Positions 27,926 through 37,371 are shown, counted from the first letter of the stretch. The stretch is DNA of 64,000 bases from Bacteriovoracaceae bacterium (GCA_016786485.1 JAEUWD010000002.1:62001-126000), one strand, 5' to 3'. A program made the numbers and translations. The notes: generated by a model not told the origin, from the letters alone.

Positions 27926-28711
27926 TTAAGCGGCAAGTTGTTTTCGCGGAAGAAAACTACTCTCTGGATAATAGATGCCTTGAGCAAATTGCGCTAAATA
28001 AAGTATATTCTTTTTGAATTGATAATCTAAACCGCTCAATGAGAAATATGTACAGTAGTGAGTCAAAAGACTCGCAAGTTCTTCGATTTTCATTTGTTTC
28101 ATTTCATTGGCCAACGAAGAATCAAGTTTCATAATTTGAAATGGATGCTCTAAATCTTTAACACCATCAATCGTAAATAATTTATGGTTGTGAATATCAA
28201 TGAAAACAGCTTCACCTTTTGAGTCCGATTGCTTCATAATAACAATACCTTGATCAACGGTAGCACCCCAGAATCCCATGATATTTTCGCTCGCGAGAGC
28301 GAAACTTAGAAAACGAGTTAAAACCACTCGCATTTTTTCTTTATCAACTTTACCAATCAGACCCAGCTCCCAAATCGGTTTTGATGATGAATAAACCATC
28401 AAGCCTACGCCCTTAAAACGATAAACATTGTAGTCTGGTTTTGGAGTTAGACTTTCTTCACCGTACTTATCTAAATCACTGACTGTTCCAATCTGTTTTG
28501 CCACAAGAGGATTCGCCATGACGATTTTTAGAACTTTTAATTTTTCAGGAGCAAATTTATTTTTAAGAACATCTTCTTTGCAAGCTTCAAAACCTTGTTC
28601 TTTGATCATTTGAGTCATTGATTCTGCCAATATGGGTGATTCAATACAGATAAAGAGAGGAATCCCTAACTCTTTACGAAATTGAAAATATGTTTTGCCT
28701 GGTTTCTGCAT
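27926..28711 (-). CDS. Cytosolic protein of unknown function
   Basis: A 261-residue protein without signal or membrane segment. Notable features are a C.ES start region (IPLFICIESPILAESM) and a Gly-containing core (RFKGVGLMVYSSSKPIWELGLIG). It ends PRKQLAA. I do not recognise it. It is preceded by AAGGATTC and followed 24 bases later by lgt on the same strand. Confidence 0.65.
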   Translation of the reverse strand: MQKPGKTYFQFRKELGIPLFICIESPILAESMTQMIKEQGFEACKEDVLKNKFAPEKLKVLKIVMANPLVAKQIGTVSDLDKYGEESLTPKPDYNVYRFKGVGLMVYSSSKPIWELGLIGKVDKEKMRVVLTRFLSFALASENIMGFWGATVDQGIVIMKQSDSKGEAVFIDIHNHKLFTIDGVKDLEHPFQIMKLDSSLANEMKQMKIEELASLLTHYCTYFSLSGLDYQFKKNILYLAQFAQGIYYPESSFLPRKQLAA

Positions 28712-28930
28712 AGAATCCTTTCTTGCTGCTAACTTCTCGGATTTTATTTAGTGGAACTTTAGCTGAAATTAAGCAGAAAAAATTGGCACTACGTACTTTC
28801 AATACTTAAGAAAATCGCTCAATCAAATCAACAAGATAGGCAATTGTAAAAAAGCCTTATTTACCCTACTCTTAGATAAAATCAAAAATGTGTTAAAATT
28901 TAAGTTGTTAATATTAGGAAAAAACGAGTT

Positions 28931-30097
28931 ATGAGAAAGCTGTTTTTGAAACATTTAGGCTTCAGTCTTGTCGAAGTCATGCTGGCGGTAGGTGTGGGTT
29001 CTATCGTCACACTTTCAGTGATGAGCCTAATGCAAAACGCGGCCCGACAAAAAGCTAGTATGGAAAGAGATAGTGATGTCGGAGTAGCTATCACATATCT
29101 CGAAAATGCTTTGGCCAATAATGATGTTTTCGAAGACAATTTTGTTACACCAGGTATTACTTGTACCAATTATCGTGACGATTCCGTTTGTGATAATTTA
29201 CCACTCGTTATCAATGGAGCTGGTATCGCCGTCGGTGGCCAGCAAGTCTTTCAAGCTGGTACACGCTTTGGTCGAATTACTGTTGGTCAAATCAGAATCT
29301 TAGAAATTCGTCCGCTCACAGATACTGTTTCAGCCAATGCAGGCACAACACTTCCAGGTATAATTGAGATTGAAGCTAATTTTAATAAAAATGATATCGT
29401 AGGTGGTAAAAAAGTGACGTATGGTTCGGGTACTGCTCAAGCCACGATAAAACTCACAACACGTTTAACTGAAAACGCAGCGGGTGATTTAACTATTACG
29501 GATTTAATGTACTCTCAAAACTCGCGCACTGTTGCACTTCAAGATAACTGTGATCAATTAACAGGTGCGGCAGGAAACTGGAATTTCGATCCAACATATC
29601 AAAACATGCAGTTAATACCTTACACTGACACGAATGGTGGTTCACAAGATATTCTCATTTCAGGTACAAACATCGGAACACAAGGTGAGCTTTCAACTTT
29701 TGGCCGTTGTAATCACAATTATTTTGAAGAAACATGTGAAGACTTTTCTCGAGGATACGATGTCGCCGTTGGTGTTGATACTGTTTACACTGATAACGAA
29801 GCCGTCGCTTGGCATAACCGTTGTCAAAACGCTAATGAAGTTGTTTGTTTGGCACTCGGAAGACAGTGGTCAGAAGACATTGAGAATCCAGGCGTATTTC
29901 GTTGTTATGATCAATGCTTGTGTGAAAACGTTTTATGTGGACCCAACTCAGCTAATTTAAAAAATTGTGGGCAGTGCTGCGCGCCTATGACCTGTGTTTT
30001 AGGTGACGCTAATGATATGGCCAATGATAGTACTGCTAACGGAATATGTACTTGTGGTGCAGACACGACTGCACCAATTGCATGTCAGACACCATAG
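28931..30097 (+). CDS. Prepilin-like protein with cysteine-rich C-terminus
   Basis: A 388-residue protein with a class III prepilin leader: a basic start, cleavage site G|FSLVE with the +5 Glu, and a ~20-residue hydrophobic helix (VMLAVGVGSIVTLSVMSLM). The globular part is long, and the last ~120 residues carry about 20 cysteines, including a C.QCC knot and CTCG. PilW-like minor pilins are the nearest analog. AGGA lies 12 bases before the ATG. It is the first of three closely spaced prepilin genes (8-base gaps) and likely starts the transcript. Confidence 0.82.
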   Translation: MRKLFLKHLGFSLVEVMLAVGVGSIVTLSVMSLMQNAARQKASMERDSDVGVAITYLENALANNDVFEDNFVTPGITCTNYRDDSVCDNLPLVINGAGIAVGGQQVFQAGTRFGRITVGQIRILEIRPLTDTVSANAGTTLPGIIEIEANFNKNDIVGGKKVTYGSGTAQATIKLTTRLTENAAGDLTITDLMYSQNSRTVALQDNCDQLTGAAGNWNFDPTYQNMQLIPYTDTNGGSQDILISGTNIGTQGELSTFGRCNHNYFEETCEDFSRGYDVAVGVDTVYTDNEAVAWHNRCQNANEVVCLALGRQWSEDIENPGVFRCYDQCLCENVLCGPNSANLKNCGQCCAPMTCVLGDANDMANDSTANGICTCGADTTAPIACQTP

Positions 30098-30105
30098 GAA
30101 TATTT

Positions 30106-33100
30106 ATGAAGATAAAAAATTTATTTAATGCAAAAGGCTTTACTCTAACCGAGGTGATTATTGGTGGCGCCATCGTTGCTATAACTGGACTTGGTGTTAT
30201 GCAAGGTTTAGAGATTTCGAGCAACTCAAATAAATTAAAAAAGCGTACGGTTCAAGCCGACAGACTCCATAAAAGAATTGTTGGTCAACTTGCCATACGA
30301 GCAACTTGTAAGGCCACTTTTAGTGCGACCAATACGCCTGCAACAGTTGCCGGATATTCCGTCAACGGTTCCGTAATCGGTGGTGAGTTTAATGAAATTG
30401 GAATTAACTCGGTCACTATTCCTGCTGTCGCGGCTTCTCCTAACGTTCAAACAGGTCAACTGGTTATTGTTTATAATCTCGATGTGAATAATCGTGGTGT
30501 TTCGGGAGGTGGAGTGGCAACCAAATCCACTACCATTTATATCCGAAGAACTGCGAGTAATTTTGAATGTTCAACCGCATTCTTAGATGAAGAAAGTTAT
30601 CGTCAAAATTGTATAGGCTCAGGTGGAACATGGGACTCTGATGCACAAACATGTAACATCAATACTGGAAGTGGTAATGAAATTTTATCCGCCATCAATG
30701 CCTCAAAACAAAAATGTCAAAATTTAATTGGCGGTACCGCTATCACCGCTGGCGGTGGACAAACGTGTGATGCCGATGAAGCTATGTGTGAAGGTATCGG
30801 CGGTTGCTGGAATTGGGTACATCCAATAACTGGAACGAATTATCCCGGCTGTAATTTTGAAACTGCCGGAACTTGGGGATGGATCAACACAGTTCCACCT
30901 ACAACATGGTCAGATTGCTCATCTTGTAATCGATCTCGCCAACAAGAATGTCAGGTTGGTATGTGTGATGATGTAGGTACTTGTACCGGAGCTGGTCCAC
31001 AACCTGCCCCAGAAGTTTACCCTGCCGGTGTTGGTGGCTCACTTGAAACACCTTTTGCATCAGGTGGCTCACCAGTCGGAGCTGGTGTCATTGGTGCCTT
31101 TAATCCAATACCAACCTGTGCTATTTATGGTCAATATACAATCCCGAGTCCAGGTGTTTACAGTTGTGCCATCGCTGATGGTTTTCAGTCAGGAAATTCC
31201 TGTTACGAAGATATCAGTTGTTCAGGCTCAGCGTGTGGAGCTAATTGCGATCCAAACAGTGCAACAAACTCACCAAGACCAAGTTTATCTGGAACACAAA
31301 GTTTTGGTAATATATCAACTTCGCTTAACTCTTCCAATGGTCGTCGATACGATACCGCCGCGGTTTGCGGACCTGCTGGTACATGGCCGGCTACAATTCC
31401 AGGTGGGGCTTGGGGAGCATGCTCGAGCTGCTCTCAAACTGCGACAATTAGTTGTAATTTAGGAAGCTGCGGAGGCACATGCCCTACTGCTGCTTTTAAT
31501 ATCGGCTCAGCTAACTGTGTTCCAAATGGAACCGGAACTTCTGCTACTTGTACTCAAGCCTGCGGAACTGTTCCTGGTACTTGGACAACACCAAGTTATC
31601 CCGCCTGTCCCGCTGCTCAAACAGCAACGGTCACATGTACACCTGGAGCTTGCGGTGGAGACTGCTCGTCAGTGACACCTCCAACTGGATGTGATGGCTC
31701 TGGAAATTGCACAGGTTCAGCTTGTCCACCTTCAACCTGTGTTAATGGTGCAAGTTGTACAAGCGATGCTGCCTGTGTAACAGGCACATGTACTGGAGCT
31801 AGTTCATCAACAACCTGTAGCGATTTTTATGCAGGTTCTTCGATTGAAAATTGCAGTTCAGCTAATGCAACAGCACAGCTTCCACTTTGTACTGCGAGTT
31901 GTGGTGGTGATACTAATTGTTCTTGCCAATGTCTGGGCGGATTTTCATATGGACCTATGGACAGTTGCTCAGCAAGTCTGGGATGGCCATCTCCATATGT
32001 GGGTGGATTTCACATAAGAAAATTTATTACAAGCTCGACAGCAGGCACATGCTCATGTCCAGTTACTTCATGTACTGTCGGAGCCAGCTGTACCACAGAT
32101 CCAAGTTGCGGAGCAGGTGGTACATGTAATGGATATACCCCAGCTGGTCCAAACTACGCTGGTACATGCTGGGGCGATCCATTTGCGTGCGGTGGAGGTC
32201 CTACCGGCCCTGACTACTCTGAGGGGACACCTTGCAATAGCGGAGCTGATTGTCCAGCACGTGTAGTTGACTCATACGGAGATTGTGGTGGCTATGAACC
32301 GCCAGGCACAGAGCAAACGGGAACAGATTATTACTGCAATACTGGTTTTCCAATCACTGGAACAGAAGTACTCGGTTCTTGTTCTTGTGGATGTACACCG
32401 ACAACCTCATGCTCTGCAATCGCAGCAGGTATTTGTACCGGTGTGGATGCAGGAAACGACTCATGCGGAAATGATTGTGGAAATGGAACAAAAACCGATG
32501 GTGCTTGTGCTGGCGGTACTTGTACCGTTGGAGCAAACTGTAATAGCGATGCCTCTTGTGGAACTGGAGGAAATTGCAATATTGCTTCATGTAATATTGG
32601 TGATAGTTGCGTCAATGACTCGAATTGTACTGGTGGCTCTAGCTGCGTGAATATACCAATAACAACTCCAGGTGATTGTTCAATCAGTGTTACTGGATGT
32701 GTAGGCAGTTCATATTCAGTTGGACCTGGTGGGTGTACCCCTGGTTCGAGTTGTAATATTGTTGAATGCGGTCAGTATGGTAACGTGAACGAATGTGTTG
32801 ATTGCTCATGTGGTGGTGATGTAACGACTGACAATTATACATGCCAAAATTGTCCAGCAATAGGTACATGTTCTTGCTCGGCTTCATGTACTCCAAATTG
32901 CTCGAATGCATCAAATGTTTGCGCAGGAGTTCAGTTTAGTGATGCTAACGGATGTGGCACGAATAACTGTACCGGAACAAAAAATCCTGCTTATGGGACT
33001 TGGAACTACGGAGGATGGGGTGCGTGTATAGGTAGTAACGATAGCACATGGGGAACAAGAACAAGAACCGCTACTTGCAGTGGAACGAGTAACGGGTGCG

Positions 33101-33357
33101 GTGTTGTATGTCCAGGTACACCAGCAACAACAGAATATTGCATGGACGTTGGTCAATATTACAATGAAAGTATAGCGTGTAGCGGGTGGAACGTTTGCTG
33201 TACATTCGACACGCCACAACCTTGGTCATCATCTGGAACGTTGCTTGAATGCCGAACAGTAGATGGATTTCAAGACGCTTGGTGTGACAATGCTCCTGAG
33301 GGTGGTGCTAGTTTATATGAGTGTAGACTTGCGGTGCCCGTACCGGCGTACCCATAG
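30106..33357 (+). CDS. Giant prepilin-like cysteine-rich surface protein (1083 residues)
   Basis: The start at ATG 30106 is chosen because it follows AGGA and gives a prepilin leader (AKG|FTLTEVIIGG) with the +5 Glu. After a ~200-residue pilin-like head, the protein is ~850 residues of Cys/Gly/Thr/Ser-rich repeats. Units such as CTVGASCTTDPSCG..G.C recur, and W-rich segments (GTWGWINT...WSDCSSC, YGTWNYGGWGAC) resemble thrombospondin type 1 repeats. Disulfide-rich repeats on a pilin helix suggest a pilus-tip or surface adhesin. Far longer than usual pilins. Parts are related to the protein at 34197. Confidence 0.8.
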   Translation: MKIKNLFNAKGFTLTEVIIGGAIVAITGLGVMQGLEISSNSNKLKKRTVQADRLHKRIVGQLAIRATCKATFSATNTPATVAGYSVNGSVIGGEFNEIGINSVTIPAVAASPNVQTGQLVIVYNLDVNNRGVSGGGVATKSTTIYIRRTASNFECSTAFLDEESYRQNCIGSGGTWDSDAQTCNINTGSGNEILSAINASKQKCQNLIGGTAITAGGGQTCDADEAMCEGIGGCWNWVHPITGTNYPGCNFETAGTWGWINTVPPTTWSDCSSCNRSRQQECQVGMCDDVGTCTGAGPQPAPEVYPAGVGGSLETPFASGGSPVGAGVIGAFNPIPTCAIYGQYTIPSPGVYSCAIADGFQSGNSCYEDISCSGSACGANCDPNSATNSPRPSLSGTQSFGNISTSLNSSNGRRYDTAAVCGPAGTWPATIPGGAWGACSSCSQTATISCNLGSCGGTCPTAAFNIGSANCVPNGTGTSATCTQACGTVPGTWTTPSYPACPAAQTATVTCTPGACGGDCSSVTPPTGCDGSGNCTGSACPPSTCVNGASCTSDAACVTGTCTGASSSTTCSDFYAGSSIENCSSANATAQLPLCTASCGGDTNCSCQCLGGFSYGPMDSCSASLGWPSPYVGGFHIRKFITSSTAGTCSCPVTSCTVGASCTTDPSCGAGGTCNGYTPAGPNYAGTCWGDPFACGGGPTGPDYSEGTPCNSGADCPARVVDSYGDCGGYEPPGTEQTGTDYYCNTGFPITGTEVLGSCSCGCTPTTSCSAIAAGICTGVDAGNDSCGNDCGNGTKTDGACAGGTCTVGANCNSDASCGTGGNCNIASCNIGDSCVNDSNCTGGSSCVNIPITTPGDCSISVTGCVGSSYSVGPGGCTPGSSCNIVECGQYGNVNECVDCSCGGDVTTDNYTCQNCPAIGTCSCSASCTPNCSNASNVCAGVQFSDANGCGTNNCTGTKNPAYGTWNYGGWGACIGSNDSTWGTRTRTATCSGTSNGCGVVCPGTPATTEYCMDVGQYYNESIACSGWNVCCTFDTPQPWSSSGTLLECRTVDGFQDAWCDNAPEGGASLYECRLAVPVPAYP

Positions 33358-33365
33358 GATAAAAA

Positions 33366-34049
33366 ATGATTAAAAAAAACGGTTTCACATTAATCGAAAT
33401 GATGGTCGGAGTAGGAATACTTTCGGTAGTTTCGTTAGGCTTTATGTACGCCAGTCGCGTTCAAGTCGAATCAACTCAAACCGCCAAAAAAGCCAAGCAA
33501 CAACTTGAGCTTTTAAGTGATCTTAATGAAACACTCAAAGACCAAAACGTTTGCGAAACGAGCCTAAAGAATCTAGCTGAAAATGCCTCGGTGACGGAAA
33601 TAAAAGGAACGATTAATCACTTTCAAGTTGGTACACCAATAACTCAATATCCAGGCGTAAGTATTAAATCGATGACAGTGAAAAATTTTGGGACGATGAG
33701 TGACAGAGATCTTGTACAGCTGGAAGTTATCTTAATCAAAAAAGCCAATAGCTCGAAAGCTAGCGATATAGAATCAGTCCATCTTATTTCACTGGGAGCT
33801 GTTGTTAAATCGGCCAAAATTGAAACTTGCTCGGCTGGATTTCTAGAAGAAAAAAATCGTGAAGTCACTTGTGAATCAATTGGTGGCACTTTTGGAAACA
33901 GAAACTGCAACAATACGTTTGTTCAAGATAATTGCGAAAAAACAGGTGGTGTATACAACACCTCAACGAAGAAATGTCTTCGTACTAAACAGTCCGATTG
34001 CGTCGCTCTGGGTGGGCAATGGGTAGCTGGTAACTGCACCAAACTATAG
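33366..34049 (+). CDS. Prepilin-like protein with C-terminal C..GG.W motifs
   Basis: A 227-residue protein with a textbook prepilin leader (KKNG|FTLIEMMVGVG, +5 Glu). It follows the giant gene by 8 bases with its own AGGA. The C-terminal ~75 residues contain three units of C..(I/T/L)GG.(F/Y/W)....C type (CESIGGTFGNRNC, CEKTGGVYNTSTKKC, CVALGGQWVAGNC). The same unit appears once or twice in the neighbouring prepilins, so it is a shared module of this cluster. Confidence 0.82.
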   Translation: MIKKNGFTLIEMMVGVGILSVVSLGFMYASRVQVESTQTAKKAKQQLELLSDLNETLKDQNVCETSLKNLAENASVTEIKGTINHFQVGTPITQYPGVSIKSMTVKNFGTMSDRDLVQLEVILIKKANSSKASDIESVHLISLGAVVKSAKIETCSAGFLEEKNREVTCESIGGTFGNRNCNNTFVQDNCEKTGGVYNTSTKKCLRTKQSDCVALGGQWVAGNCTKL

Positions 34050-34066
34050 GTCACCAAGCTTAGTTG

Positions 34067-34141
34067 GCACTATGTAAGTTATTAAATTTGCATATATGAA
34101 AAAAGCATAATAAAATTAATAACTTATAATGTGCTTTTTTT
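34067..34141 (+). terminator. Long imperfect inverted repeat with T-run, probable terminator
   Basis: Arms GCACTATGTAAGTTATTAA (34067-34085) and TTAATAACTTATAATGTGC (34116-34134) pair at about 16 of 19 positions across a 30-base A/T-rich loop. A run of T follows. It lies between the third and fourth prepilin genes and probably ends the first transcript; the fourth gene then has its own TGTTAAAAT element near 34160. Confidence 0.65.
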
Positions 34142-34196
34142 ATCTCATAGGAACCTCAAAACCTTGTGTTAAAATAAAGTAATAGCAGGAAAACAA

Positions 34197-36797
34197 ATGT
34201 TTACGCCTTTACTTAAAAAACTACTAACAACTAAGGGTGCTTCACTTATTCAAGTGATGGTGATTGTTGGCGTTATGGGCATTATGACTGGTGTTTTCAT
34301 TCAAGAAGCCGATCTTCAAAATAAACAAACATATGGAATTAGAAAAAAAGGTGAAACAGATGAACTCTTAAATGAAATTCGTCTGCAATTAGGTAATCCA
34401 ACGAACGTAGCCGATATGTTGGTAGGCACACAAACCGCTTCATCAGGTTCTGTCACTTTGCCATTTGCGTTGAGTGCTTCAAGTGTAGCCGTTTCAGGAA
34501 TTAACTTTACAGTCGCAACTCCAGCCGTCGGAACATTAAATCCACCAATTGAACCCAATGAAGTTATTTATACACTAGATATAGCAATCAGAAGAAATGC
34601 TGCCGGCAGCCGCGGAATGAATATTGCTTCTGTTGTTAATCGCCAACTTACCCTCCGTGTTTTTCGAGATGCGACTGCTGTCTACACTGGCTACACTGAA
34701 GAATCAGAAGCTTACTATGCTCGTATCTTTTGTAAAATGGTCGGTGGCCGAATTTTAGGTAACGGCCAGTGTGATAACCAATTTGAAGCAAAATCATGTC
34801 TCATGATGGGTGGGCGTTGGATTCCAGACGCTAACGGTTTATTAACACCACCAATGAGTGCTATCGGAACTTGCGAAAAAGGTAAAGACACTTGCGCTTG
34901 GCTGACAAAACCGGAACTAGCTGCAGATGATCCTCTTAGATATGAATGTTGGAATGCAGCTTTAAATAAATGTGAATTTCCGACTGCGGGAACTTGGACG
35001 ACGGTATTTACCAACCCTCCTCAAGTGACAAATCCATGGAAAGCTTGCGCGGATGGGCCAGACGCGGGAGCAACTGTATGCGAAAGACAAAAAGATCCTG
35101 AGTGTATCGAAGGTTTTTGTAATGGTAATTGCATCGATGCACCTCCGACCGGCTTGTTTGCTGATGCTCAATTTGGGGCGGCGAAGCCTGCGGCCAGTCT
35201 TACAGTCTTAGCATACGGACAAAATCCAAATACGGTTTCAAATTTTACAACTTATACGACTGACAGTCTTCCTCCCACATGTGCCGTCTATGGACAATAT
35301 GTAGACTCTCCAGCTGGCTCTGGGCCATGGGCTTGCGACACAACTTTAAATGATTGCTATGAAGCCTTAAATTGCACTGGATATTCATGTATTTCGTCGT
35401 CCGCCAATTACTGCGATCCAAGCAATACTTCAAACTCTCCTGTACCCCTTAGTGGTTCTCAATATTCGGGCAGCATGAGCGGAAGCGGTGGACGTCGATA
35501 TGATCCAACCATTTTAAACAGTGGCGGACCTTATGCCGGTGGAACTTGTGGCGTCAACTGGTCTGGCTCAGTCACATGGTCAGGGAGCTGTAATTCTGGC
35601 ACATGTCGTGAAACGGGAACCATGAGCTGTAATTCAAATGGTTGTGGAAATTGCGCTCTCATAACTCCACCTGCTATCGGTGGTGCAACACTTTTATCTT
35701 ACAACGGAACAACTGCTAACTACGATAGAGCTTGTGTTATCAATGCCACGTGGCCAGCTCCAAGTTTTGCTTGTTCTGGTTGTGTTGAAAAGGCTTATCC
35801 AGTTTGTGGTGCCCAATGCGGTGGAACATGCTCAGGTTTAGATTCAAGATGTACAGCTGCAAATAATAATGGTGGAACCGCTGCAGATTGTACTATTCCA
35901 CAAGGTTCTACATCTTGTGGTGATGTTAATGGAGGTTGGAGTGCAAAAATTTATGGCACAACAACATTTGGAAGTTGTTCAGCAGTTTGTCCAACAACAA
36001 CTGGAACAAGAAGTGTATCTGAGCCTTGGACCCTAACATGTACCAATCCTACACCAACATGTGATGGCATTACATGTAGTGGTGCAAGTTCAGGAACTGA
36101 CAGCTCATCTGAGGCTTGCAGTACGACTTGCGCACCAGCGGCAGACTGTCAAAATGGGGTCTCATGCTCAATCACAGCTTGTACTGGCGGAACATGCTCC
36201 GGCTCAACTAAGCGATGCCAAAGAACTGTCGAAAGAGATGCAGGAAATGATTGTGGTGATATGGACATCATCATACAAAATTTCATAGCCACTCCAGCGA
36301 CATGCACATCAGATAGCGATTGTCCGGCTACAGTAAATACATTTCCATCCGGAAAGTGTAGTGATGGCGGTAATGTCGCAGATGGAACAATGGTAACGGA
36401 CTATGCATGTATAACGGATACTTCCGCACAAACCTGTGGCGGATGCCTTGTGGCTTGTACACCTTCATGTCCTGCAACTAGTACATATTGCGCCGGTGAT
36501 GAACCAAGTGATGGCTGCTCTGGCACATGTCCGACAGGTACAAAATCTTCCGGGTGCGGAGATTGCGATGCGAGTGGATTAATCGCATCGTCCGCAACTT
36601 ATGGAACGCCCGCGATTTCATGTTCATATAATGCCGGACAAATAATTCTAATTTGGGACCCCGCTGGAACTGTTCAGCCGTGCGGGATACATGACTCCAT
36701 ACAATACAGATGTGAATCTGATGGCTCATGGACTTATTTAGGGTATGCATGCCACCCTGATCCTGACCTTCCAAGAACGTCAACATGCACACCTTAA
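34197..36797 (+). CDS. Large prepilin-like cysteine-rich protein lacking the +5 Glu
   Basis: An 866-residue protein with a leader like a prepilin (TTKG|ASLIQVMVIVGVMG), but Ala replaces Phe at +1 and Gln replaces Glu at +5. Pseudopilins lacking Glu5, such as GspK, sit at the tip of the pseudopilus. After a ~190-residue head come ~650 residues of Cys-rich repeats. Several blocks match the 30106 protein: a TCA.YGQY..P block, a CYE...C.G..C block, and an N.CDP......SP....GSQ..G...GRRYD block. AGGA precedes the ATG. Confidence 0.78.
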   Translation: MFTPLLKKLLTTKGASLIQVMVIVGVMGIMTGVFIQEADLQNKQTYGIRKKGETDELLNEIRLQLGNPTNVADMLVGTQTASSGSVTLPFALSASSVAVSGINFTVATPAVGTLNPPIEPNEVIYTLDIAIRRNAAGSRGMNIASVVNRQLTLRVFRDATAVYTGYTEESEAYYARIFCKMVGGRILGNGQCDNQFEAKSCLMMGGRWIPDANGLLTPPMSAIGTCEKGKDTCAWLTKPELAADDPLRYECWNAALNKCEFPTAGTWTTVFTNPPQVTNPWKACADGPDAGATVCERQKDPECIEGFCNGNCIDAPPTGLFADAQFGAAKPAASLTVLAYGQNPNTVSNFTTYTTDSLPPTCAVYGQYVDSPAGSGPWACDTTLNDCYEALNCTGYSCISSSANYCDPSNTSNSPVPLSGSQYSGSMSGSGGRRYDPTILNSGGPYAGGTCGVNWSGSVTWSGSCNSGTCRETGTMSCNSNGCGNCALITPPAIGGATLLSYNGTTANYDRACVINATWPAPSFACSGCVEKAYPVCGAQCGGTCSGLDSRCTAANNNGGTAADCTIPQGSTSCGDVNGGWSAKIYGTTTFGSCSAVCPTTTGTRSVSEPWTLTCTNPTPTCDGITCSGASSGTDSSSEACSTTCAPAADCQNGVSCSITACTGGTCSGSTKRCQRTVERDAGNDCGDMDIIIQNFIATPATCTSDSDCPATVNTFPSGKCSDGGNVADGTMVTDYACITDTSAQTCGGCLVACTPSCPATSTYCAGDEPSDGCSGTCPTGTKSSGCGDCDASGLIASSATYGTPAISCSYNAGQIILIWDPAGTVQPCGIHDSIQYRCESDGSWTYLGYACHPDPDLPRTSTCTP

Positions 36798-36921
36798 AAC
36801 AGAGACTGAGCAACAAGAGTAAAAGCGCACCCACTGCTTACTCATAAATAATTGCATTATAGAAATTGATATCTTGCTTGCATCCTACTTGACCCTTTTA
36901 ATTAAAGGTCATTAAGTCAGC

Positions 36922-36950
36922 TTGACATCCCCCAACATATGCCTTAAAAC
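36922..36950 (+). promoter_or_regulatory. Sigma-70-type promoter of rplU-rpmA
   Basis: TTGACA (36922-36927), a 17-base spacer and TAAAAC (36945-36950). The predicted start at about 36957 leaves a ~65-base leader before rplU. Confidence 0.7.
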
Positions 36951-36952
36951 CA

Positions 36953-37002
36953 CTAGTCTAAACTAGCATTCTTTCAGGTCTAAGTGGCTTAGTCCCGCCT
37001 GA
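36953..37002 (+). promoter_or_regulatory. Structured 5' leader of rplU
   Basis: CTAG/CTAG can pair at 36953-36966. A nested stem follows: TCAGG (36974-36978) with CCTGA (36998-37002) enclosing CTAAG (36980-36984) with CTTAG (36988-36992) around a TGG loop. Such a compact structure just ahead of the ribosome site suggests autoregulation by a ribosomal protein, as known for L21 leaders elsewhere. This one is not recognisably a described class. Confidence 0.4.
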
Positions 37003-37022
37003 TGAAGCGTAAGGAGTTCTCT

Positions 37023-37358
37023 ATGTCTACGTATGCAATTGCACAAATCCAAGGTCATCAGTACCGAATCAATGTAGGAGAAATCCTAGACGTTGAACAA
37101 TTTGCTGAAGCGAAATTAGGCGATAAGCTTGAGTTCGACCAAGTTCTTTATGTTGGCGGCAAAGAAGCGGTTATTGGTAAGCCAACTGTAAAAGGTGCCA
37201 AAATCGTTGCCGAAGTTATTAAGCAAGGTAAAGGTCCAAAAGTTATTATTTTCAAGCGTAAACCAGGTCGCTACAATAGAAAAACTGGTCACCGTCAGCC
37301 TTTCACAGGGTTAAGAATTAAAGAAATTCATGATGGTCAAGGTAACGTAACTAAATAA
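37023..37358 (+). CDS. rplU: Ribosomal protein L21 (bL21)
   Basis: A 111-residue protein with the L21 pattern: YAIAQIQGHQYRI at the start, KVGDKLE.D.VL-like region, and KVIIFKRKPGRYNRKTGHRQPFT, the basic rRNA-binding stretch. The ATG at 37023 is chosen because AAGGAG lies 6 bases before it; an upstream ATG (37002) overlaps this site. It is first in the conserved rplU-rpmA pair, with the promoter at 36922-36950. Confidence 0.97.
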   Translation: MSTYAIAQIQGHQYRINVGEILDVEQFAEAKLGDKLEFDQVLYVGGKEAVIGKPTVKGAKIVAEVIKQGKGPKVIIFKRKPGRYNRKTGHRQPFTGLRIKEIHDGQGNVTK

Positions 37359-37371
37359 TTAGGAGTCAACA

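Noticed and set aside
32267-32650. 127-residue frame within the giant prepilin gene
   Set aside because: An out-of-frame shadow of the low-complexity Cys/Gly repeats; no ribosome site.
30700-36700. Repeated short motifs considered as a CRISPR or minisatellite array
   Set aside because: The repetition is at protein level (Cys-rich units) with diverged DNA; no uniform repeat and spacer lengths.
36891-36910. Imperfect palindrome GACCCTTTTAATTAAAGGTC upstream of the rplU promoter
   Set aside because: AT-rich and imperfect; could be an operator but nothing supports it over chance.
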